Shown here: piece after piece, positions 58,707-64,000 of the stretch
Layout of the letters: each line of letters opens with the position of its first letter
How positions within the stretch are numbered: position 1 is the first letter of the stretch
Notes under the pieces: model-generated
The model's database searches: none
What the model was told of the DNA's origin: nothing
Seen by the model: only the letters and a program-made list of their open reading frames with translations
Made by a program: the position numbers and the translations under genes
Assembly: GCA_932294295.1 (NCBI GenBank)
Contig: OW028579.1
Coordinates: forward strand, 7,276,370-7,340,369
Direction: 5' to 3'
Length of the DNA stretch: 64,000 nt
Source of the DNA: Alitta virens
Lineage: Eukaryota; Annelida; Polychaeta; Phyllodocida; Nereididae

Positions 58707-60212
58707 ATGTCTTCTGCAGATCAGAACAGAGAGGAGGCAACTGCTATGCCAGCAGTGCCCCTGGACAACGTGAACAAAGATGAGGGACCCCAGCTAACAT
58801 CAGAACAGATGGATATGGTGTTGGCTGCGATGGAAGCAGCAGGCCTCGAGATCGGAGCCGAGCTTGAGGTCTCTGCCAGCGACGCTGAGGTGGCTGCCGT
58901 TTGCGGCTTGTCACCCACGTCTGAGGTTCAAATCTCCCTGGCCCCGGATTATTGGAGCCAGCAAAGGTTGGGACTTCTGCACCTGGACATGTGGGCCTAC
59001 ATGTCCAGGAAAGAATACGAATTGGAGGACCCGGCAGTGGAGCGGTACGAGTCAGCAACACTACCTGAGATGGCAAGAATGAGGAGGTATCTTCGTCTCC
59101 GCCCTCGGAGAGAGGATATGCCCATCCTAAGCGGTTGGATAATCGGAGACCTGGGTGTAGCGACCACCCAGGAGGAGGTTATGGAGAGTCTCAAGAGGCG
59201 ACCTTGGTAAGCCAAGGAGCGAGTGGCCAGGCCCAGCGCAGAGGGCGAGGTCTCTCGCACCAAGGCTACCAGGTCGCCTACGAAGGAACCACAGGCAGCT
59301 CCGCTTACGGAGGCTGCCATGAAGGAAGTTATTACCACTCCGGCCAGGGCCGAGGAACGGCCAGGAAAAGGGAGGCTGGAGGAAATGGAAAGTGAGGGGA
59401 CCACAGATGACGGAGGGACGGAGAGTGACGTCTCGGCCCCGAGTGACGTCTCGGCTCCGGACAGCACCCCCAAGGTCGTTTTGCCGGCTGCACCCCGGGA
59501 CGTTGAGGGCCTCAACTATATGTGTGCAACCTGCGGGAAACGCGTGAGAGACCGCAAGTCTCTCACTCGCCACGTGAGCGTGGCCCACGCAGTGGCCTAT
59601 GTGGGCTTCCAGTGCCCTGAATGTCCTGCTGCACTGCCCTCGGACAGGAGGACGAACTTCAGGCGTCACCTGGAAAGGTCACATGGGTATACCCGTACAC
59701 GGGCTGAGGAGCTGACGGCGGCCACGGGCCTGACGACCATTCACGGGCCCAACACTGATGGATCCCTACCAGCAACGCCGGAGACGAGGGCCCTGGTCAG
59801 CAGGGCGCCTCCCTCCAAAACTACTGCGTCTGCGGGCACCAGGGTGGTGCAGATGCGTAGCTCAGAGGCACCTTCAAGCGTGTCGCCCCGAAGTCGGCAA
59901 ACGACACCTAAGCGGCCACATCCTACAGCAACAGCCACCAGGACGCCAGCAGCAGCAGTAGCCGAAGACATGGTGACCAGGGCCCAGTACCAGGACATCG
60001 TCCTGGAGGTCCATAGGGCCAGGTCGCAGACGGCCGCGTCTGCCCGCGAGAATGAGGAATTGAGGGCCAAGCTTCGCGCAGAAACAGAGCAACGCGAAGC
60101 CATGGCCCGGCAATCTGACCTCCTATACCAGGAGGTCAAGAGGTTGACAGCCGACCGAAACCGATGGATGGAGGAAGCAAGGGCAGCTGGATCCTCATCT
60201 GCAAGGCCTTGA
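58707..60212 (+). pseudogene. Third ORF: two C2H2 zinc fingers and coiled coil (one nonsense codon)
   Basis: A single reading frame of 501 codons from ATG 58707 to the stop at 60210-60212, interrupted by one TAA at 59208-59210 (codon 168). Residues 1-167 are acidic and then basic, with a helical segment (EMARMRRYLRLRPRRED). Two C2H2 fingers follow: C273-X2-C276-X12-H289-X4-H294 and C303-X2-C306-X14-H321-X4-H326. Then comes a Pro/Ser/Thr-rich linker, and residues about 426-490 form a likely coiled coil (ARENEELRAKLRAETEQ). There is no signal peptide or membrane segment, so it is not Env. It may bind nucleic acid. The TAA overlaps a GGTAAG donor-like string, so splicing there is an alternative to a nonsense mutation. 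Expression (spliced or internal mRNA) is unknown. Confidence 0.8.
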
Positions 60213-60890
60213 ACGCAAGGCCTTGTAGAATGATACAACGACGACGACCTGGAACGCGCCCCCCATAAAACGACGCCTGGATACGGACTGGACTTGAACG
60301 CTGGACATCAACACGAAATGACACCTGGATACAACTTGGACGCTGAACATCAACACATCATGCAAGGGCGGATCCAACGCCCTGTGGGGAGCCAGGAGGT
60401 AATGATGGAGACGAGTGGAATTGTGACTTTTATAATGGCCGAATTTAGAAACTGTGACGCCTGGAAAATTATGATACGGCTAATTATAACAACTGTCATC
60501 ACTCGAAATTACGAGCAGCTGGTTTTCCCGCGTGAAAAGACCTTGCAGATCCAGAAATCGATACTGGCCCCTGTCCAAGGCGAAGATGGACATGGATAAA
60601 GATCATGGACTCTATGTGTATTATGTGATTGTTGTGTGTTGAATGTTGTGTTTGCAGCGGTGCCAAGGAGTCAACCACGTGGATGATGGCCAGCTCAGGG
60701 GAAGAACCAGGCCTGGGGGCGGGCGCGACAGCTTTTTAGTGTCACGCTGCAGGGCGATTGTTATTGTATGATTGTATGCAAAATTGTGATTTTTGTGAAA
60801 TTGTATGAATCTCGTTATTTTATGTCGTCTTGATCGTCGTCGCACAGCCTATTACATGTATTAGTTTGAATATGGGGGCATATTCCCAGT
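60213..60890 (+). other. 3' untranslated region of copy B before the PPT
   Basis: About 680 bp between the third ORF and the polypurine tract. It has short ORFs only and near-repeats of GGACTTGAACGCTGGACATC/TTGGACGCTGAACATC-type text near 60285-60360. Confidence 0.6.
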
Positions 60891-60903
60891 AAGAAGGGAG
60901 TAA
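60891..60903 (+). other. Polypurine tract, copy B
   Basis: AAGAAGGGAG followed by TAA, immediately before the 3' LTR at 60904. This is the expected plus-strand priming site. Confidence 0.75.
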
Positions 60904-61120
60904 TGTGATGACCCCAGGTCACTGACCTTACTAGGTCAGTGACCGACTTTGACGCGCACTGGGTGACCCGGACCACGTGATCACGGGGTCTTGGCGGGAA
61001 TACACCCAGACCGCGTCAGTAGCTGAAGAAGCAGAGGATAGGCAGGCTGTGCGGCGGGGCAGGGCAAATAAACTTTAAAACTGGAATATTAACGCTTTGT
61101 CTTCATTGGGGAACCTTACA
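60904..61120 (+). repeat. 3' LTR of copy B
   Basis: 217 bp, TGTGATGACC...CCTTACA. It matches the 5' LTR with about four differences. Its IR-1 motifs lie at 60916-60928 and 60933-60944. The right flank is GATC. Confidence 0.96.
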
Positions 61121-61359
61121 GATCACTGAAGGCAAAGTTAAATCGATCAAATTAAGCGATAACCTAGGCCTATATAAAAGAATAAGAGCTACAGTTATTA
61201 TAACTATGCTTTATTTTTTAATGAGCTTTTGAATTTGTAATAAAATAATATAATATTTAATTTTTTACCATTTACGTGTGATGATTAGTGAAATGAACTA
61301 AACTGAACTGTAAGTGTTGTATAATTGTGATCATTGTATTATAGCATTAAACCATCACT

Positions 61360-61650
61360 CTGCAGACCACCTCTCTATTAAAACTACCTTACTAGTAAGA
61401 CCACCTCACTCTTGAGACCACCTCTCTGTTAAAACTACCTTACTAGTAAGACCACCTTACTCTTGAGACCACCTCTCTGTTAAAAACTCACAATTAAGAC
61501 CACCTCACTTAATTGAGCTCACTGTGAAGACTATTAAGACCACTTCACTATTAAACCAAATCACTATGAGGACCATCTCATTAAGACCAACTTGTCACTA
61601 CTAAACCACATTTCACTAGTAAGACCACCTCACTATTAAGACCACTTCTC
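61360..61650 (+). repeat. Degenerate AAGACCACCTCACTAT array
   Basis: About a dozen imperfect 17-20-bp units. A longer 57-bp unit (GAGACCACCTCTCTGTTAAA...) is visible as a higher-order repeat near 61365-61480. A related GTTAAGACCACC string occurs alone at about 8598. Confidence 0.75.
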
Positions 61651-61857
61651 TATTAACACGAATGGAAGACAATCAGATTCTGCAGATGCTCCTTGAGTCA
61701 GCTCGCACATTTGAAGTCACAGATTAAGACTTTATGCTATTGATATCCCGACCACTGTATTTTATATAAAGTCTATTAAATATTACAGTAATTGCCAAAT
61801 TAATACCAGTTAAATTAGGACCAAGGGTATAGTCTCAATCGCATGTTATATTCTACT

Positions 61858-62570
61858 GTAGGGGGCTGGTTGTCAATTTTATTTTATTATTTTGAGCTTC
61901 TTTTTACAATTAATAACACTGATCATCAGCAACACTACCATATGCTCTTTAATGGGTTGTGGTGCTCACACGTTTTACACCACTGTCACAAATATAATTA
62001 ATAAAAAAAAACAATGAATTCCAACTGTGACATCCTGCCCCATAGCCGGGGAAAGGTTGTCACGCTACAAGGGGTTTGATTGTCACACATGGGTTGACTT
62101 GTATGGGAAATGAGAAATCATAATGTCTTCACAGGTGTGATATCTTTACAGGTGTGATATACACGTGCAACACCTTTGATGAAGTTTCTCCCAACTGCTT
62201 TTCAAAAATGGTTAAATAAATATAGCGAGTTAAAAAGTGAAATTTTAACACAAAATATCAACTTCTGCCAAGTATATGTATGGCATGTATGGCATGTATG
62301 GCATGTATGGCATGTATGGCACACGTATGGCACACGTATGGCACACGTATGGCACACGTATGGCACACGTATGGCACACGTATGGCACACGTATGGCACA
62401 CGTATGGCACACGTATGGCACACGTATGGCACACGTATCGCACACGTATTGAACACATATCGCACACGTATCGCACACCCTGAGATATCGGTGTTTAAAA
62501 TGCCAATGTATATAAATCCAGGTATAAAGAATGTGACAACTAACCCGTGTGACAACCAGCCCCGATCTCC
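61858..62570. repeat. Candidate TIR element (about 710 bp)
   Basis: GGGGCTGGTTGTCA near the left end is inverted near the right end (TGACAACCAGCCCC). GTGACA/TTGTCAC motifs recur inside. It contains the minisatellite at 62278-62478. The ends and any TSD are uncertain. Confidence 0.55.
62278..62478 (+). repeat. Composite minisatellite (9-bp then 11-bp units)
   Basis: About five units of GTATGGCAT (9 bp), then about eleven of GTATGGCACAC (11 bp), then about four diverged units (GTATCGCACAC, GTATTGAACAC, ATATCGCACAC). The array is open in several frames only because of its composition. Confidence 0.95.
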
Positions 62571-64000
62571 CCTATTTTTCTTAAATACATTTTAATAATT
62601 AAGTTGTTTTACAAGGGACCAGGGGAATAATAGTCTTGTTGAAATTCTAAATAATGAGCTATTAAAACCAGGGGGTCAAGCTCACAGGTGACCTTGAACT
62701 TTCAGATTAAAAAAAATCATATCTCCCTTAGTATTAATGGTAAAAACTTGAACAATATATCAAAATGTAATGAGATATTATATTGATGTTTACCTTGGGG
62801 GTAATTAAAGGTCAAGGTCAAATGCGAAAAATTGGGTTATTTTAATAGTTCTCTTGCAGTTTTGCATTCAAAAGTGCTTGTTATAAGGTAATGTACTTGC
62901 ATCCAGTCATCATTTATGACATGTAGGAATAATTACCCACTTGGGGTTATGGGTATTTACCCCCTTTTGGATAAGATATAACTTCAGTCCAAATGGTCGG
63001 ATCTTTACCAAATTTGGTTCATGTCAGTACATTTTCAGATACCCCATAGGGTAATTATTATATTTCTGTGGTAGACGTTATATGGATTTTTGATGAAGCC
63101 CAGTATCAGTGTAACAAGCAGTATATTTTCCATTACATTTAATAATTATTACTCACATTATCAGAGATTAAATGCAGTTATGACAACTGCATAATGATTA
63201 TCCTCCCTTCATAACTGATCCATGCACTGTACAGTATCAAACCTGCCTATACATTGGCATTTTAAACTAAAGTGAAACTTTCAAAGATTAATATTCACAT
63301 ATTTGGCTTCCACTTGATGGGTACAAACCATTGATAGTCAAACTTCAATTTGACACATGTAGCTTGATGAGAAATCTAAATTATAGTCAAAAACATGGTA
63401 GTTGTGGTGGAAAATGGGTAATTACTCAAATAATGCATGGCTCTATTTTAAATTGGATTTCATCATCCAAGCATTTACAAAATAACGTTAACCTTTCAAA
63501 TTAAAGTTTTAACAATTGTAATAAACACTCATGACCACCTATGTTGTTAGTGTCGGTAAACAAGTCGCTTATTTTGTTCCTATAAGCCTATTTAATACAG
63601 TGTTCATCCCATGTGTTGTCATCAAGTTTGTTCTTAAGTGCATTTGCTTTTAAAGAAAAGAATAATTAAAGAAAATAACATTATTAACGCTATATGCTCA
63701 TATGTTTAACTTCTTTTCTTCCATGAGTATAATAATGACAAAGTGCCAAAAAATATCATTGCAAAGACAGAAAACTTCCAAGTTGATTTGTATGGGCTAG
63801 AAAGTTTGGCTTTAACTTTTTGGTAACATTTACATCTATTTTGTGCTTCCCCTTGACATACACGTAAAAATAAGTATATAGAGGCCTACAAATCCATTTA
63901 AATGATAGTGGCCATTTTGAATTACGAATTTTTGTGTGCAGAAATTTCGCGAGAGTATTAAACATTTAGCGTAGACAGCTCAGCTCACACATTTCTAAGA

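Larger units (their letters stand above)
51352..61120 (+). mobile_element. Ty3/gypsy LTR retrotransposon, copy B (full length)
   Basis: A 9,769-bp complete element: 5' LTR, PBS, leader, gag, pol, spacer, third ORF, polypurine tract and 3' LTR. It is flanked by the 4-bp duplication GATC (51348-51351 and 61121-61124). It is nearly identical to copy A but carries two nonsense codons in pol and one in the third ORF. The two LTRs differ at about four positions over 217 bp (three substitutions and one base of length), which points to a fairly recent insertion. Confidence 0.97.
61125..64000. other. Right-flank intergenic DNA
   Basis: No gene was recognised. It has a degenerate TAAGACCACCTCACTATT array (about 61360-61650), a candidate TIR element (61858-62570) with an internal minisatellite, then AT-rich unique-looking sequence to the end. 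Confidence 0.6.

Noticed and set aside
58707..60212. Envelope gene of an errantivirus-like element
   Set aside because: No signal peptide, furin site or transmembrane segment; two C2H2 fingers and a coiled coil instead.
58744..60238. Minus-strand ORFs opposite the third ORF (110-180 codons)
   Set aside because: The sense frame encodes clear C2H2 fingers; the antisense frames have no domain and arise from GC-rich codon bias.
62176..62595. 139-codon ORF and several antisense ORFs in the minisatellite
   Set aside because: Translation of a simple tandem array; open by composition, with no coding evidence.

Overview
The window is nuclear DNA of an invertebrate animal. It has multi-exon genes with GT-AG introns, is AT-rich, and carries many palindromic short repeats and long poly-G/poly-C runs of the kind common in marine invertebrates. 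The phylum cannot be fixed from sequence alone; a mollusc or an invertebrate deuterostome would both fit. There is no bacterial, organellar or CRISPR content.

Layout: (1) 1-7089, a Ty3/gypsy (Metaviridae-type) LTR retrotransposon on the minus strand, cut by the window start, with open gag and pol. (2) 7090-10309, intergenic DNA with palindromic repeats. (3) About 10310-27000, a plus-strand gene assembled here from nine small coding exons. It encodes a 288-residue secreted or GPI-anchored cysteine-rich (EB/EGF-like) protein, and its large introns hold a 16-bp minisatellite and several MITE-like repeats. (4) 29329-47289, a minus-strand 23-exon gene for the gamma-tubulin complex protein GCP3 (TUBGCP3). 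The deduced 910 residues have consistent splice phases throughout. Its introns hold a tRNA-Arg(UCU) gene, a deleted DIRS-type tyrosine-recombinase retroelement and a small TIR element with a target-site duplication. (5) 47290-51347, repeat-rich intergenic DNA. (6) 51352-61120, a full-length second copy of the LTR retrotransposon on the plus strand, bounded by a 4-bp GATC duplication. (7) 61125-64000, repeat-rich DNA with a composite minisatellite.

The two host genes converge, with their 3' ends near 27-29 kb, and they are bracketed by the two oppositely oriented LTR elements. The LTR family is the most distinctive system in the window. It has gag and pol in a -1 frame relation with a shared GGAAAAC heptamer at the overlap, a tRNA-Lys-type primer site, and LTRs that open with two IR-1 nuclear-receptor-type palindromes. 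Between pol and the 3' LTR it carries a third gene for a protein with two C2H2 zinc fingers and a C-terminal coiled coil, in the place where some relatives carry env. The left copy has intact gag and pol. The right copy has two nonsense codons in pol and one in the third gene. Exon coordinates were assembled by hand from splice signals and reading phase and may be off by a base in places.
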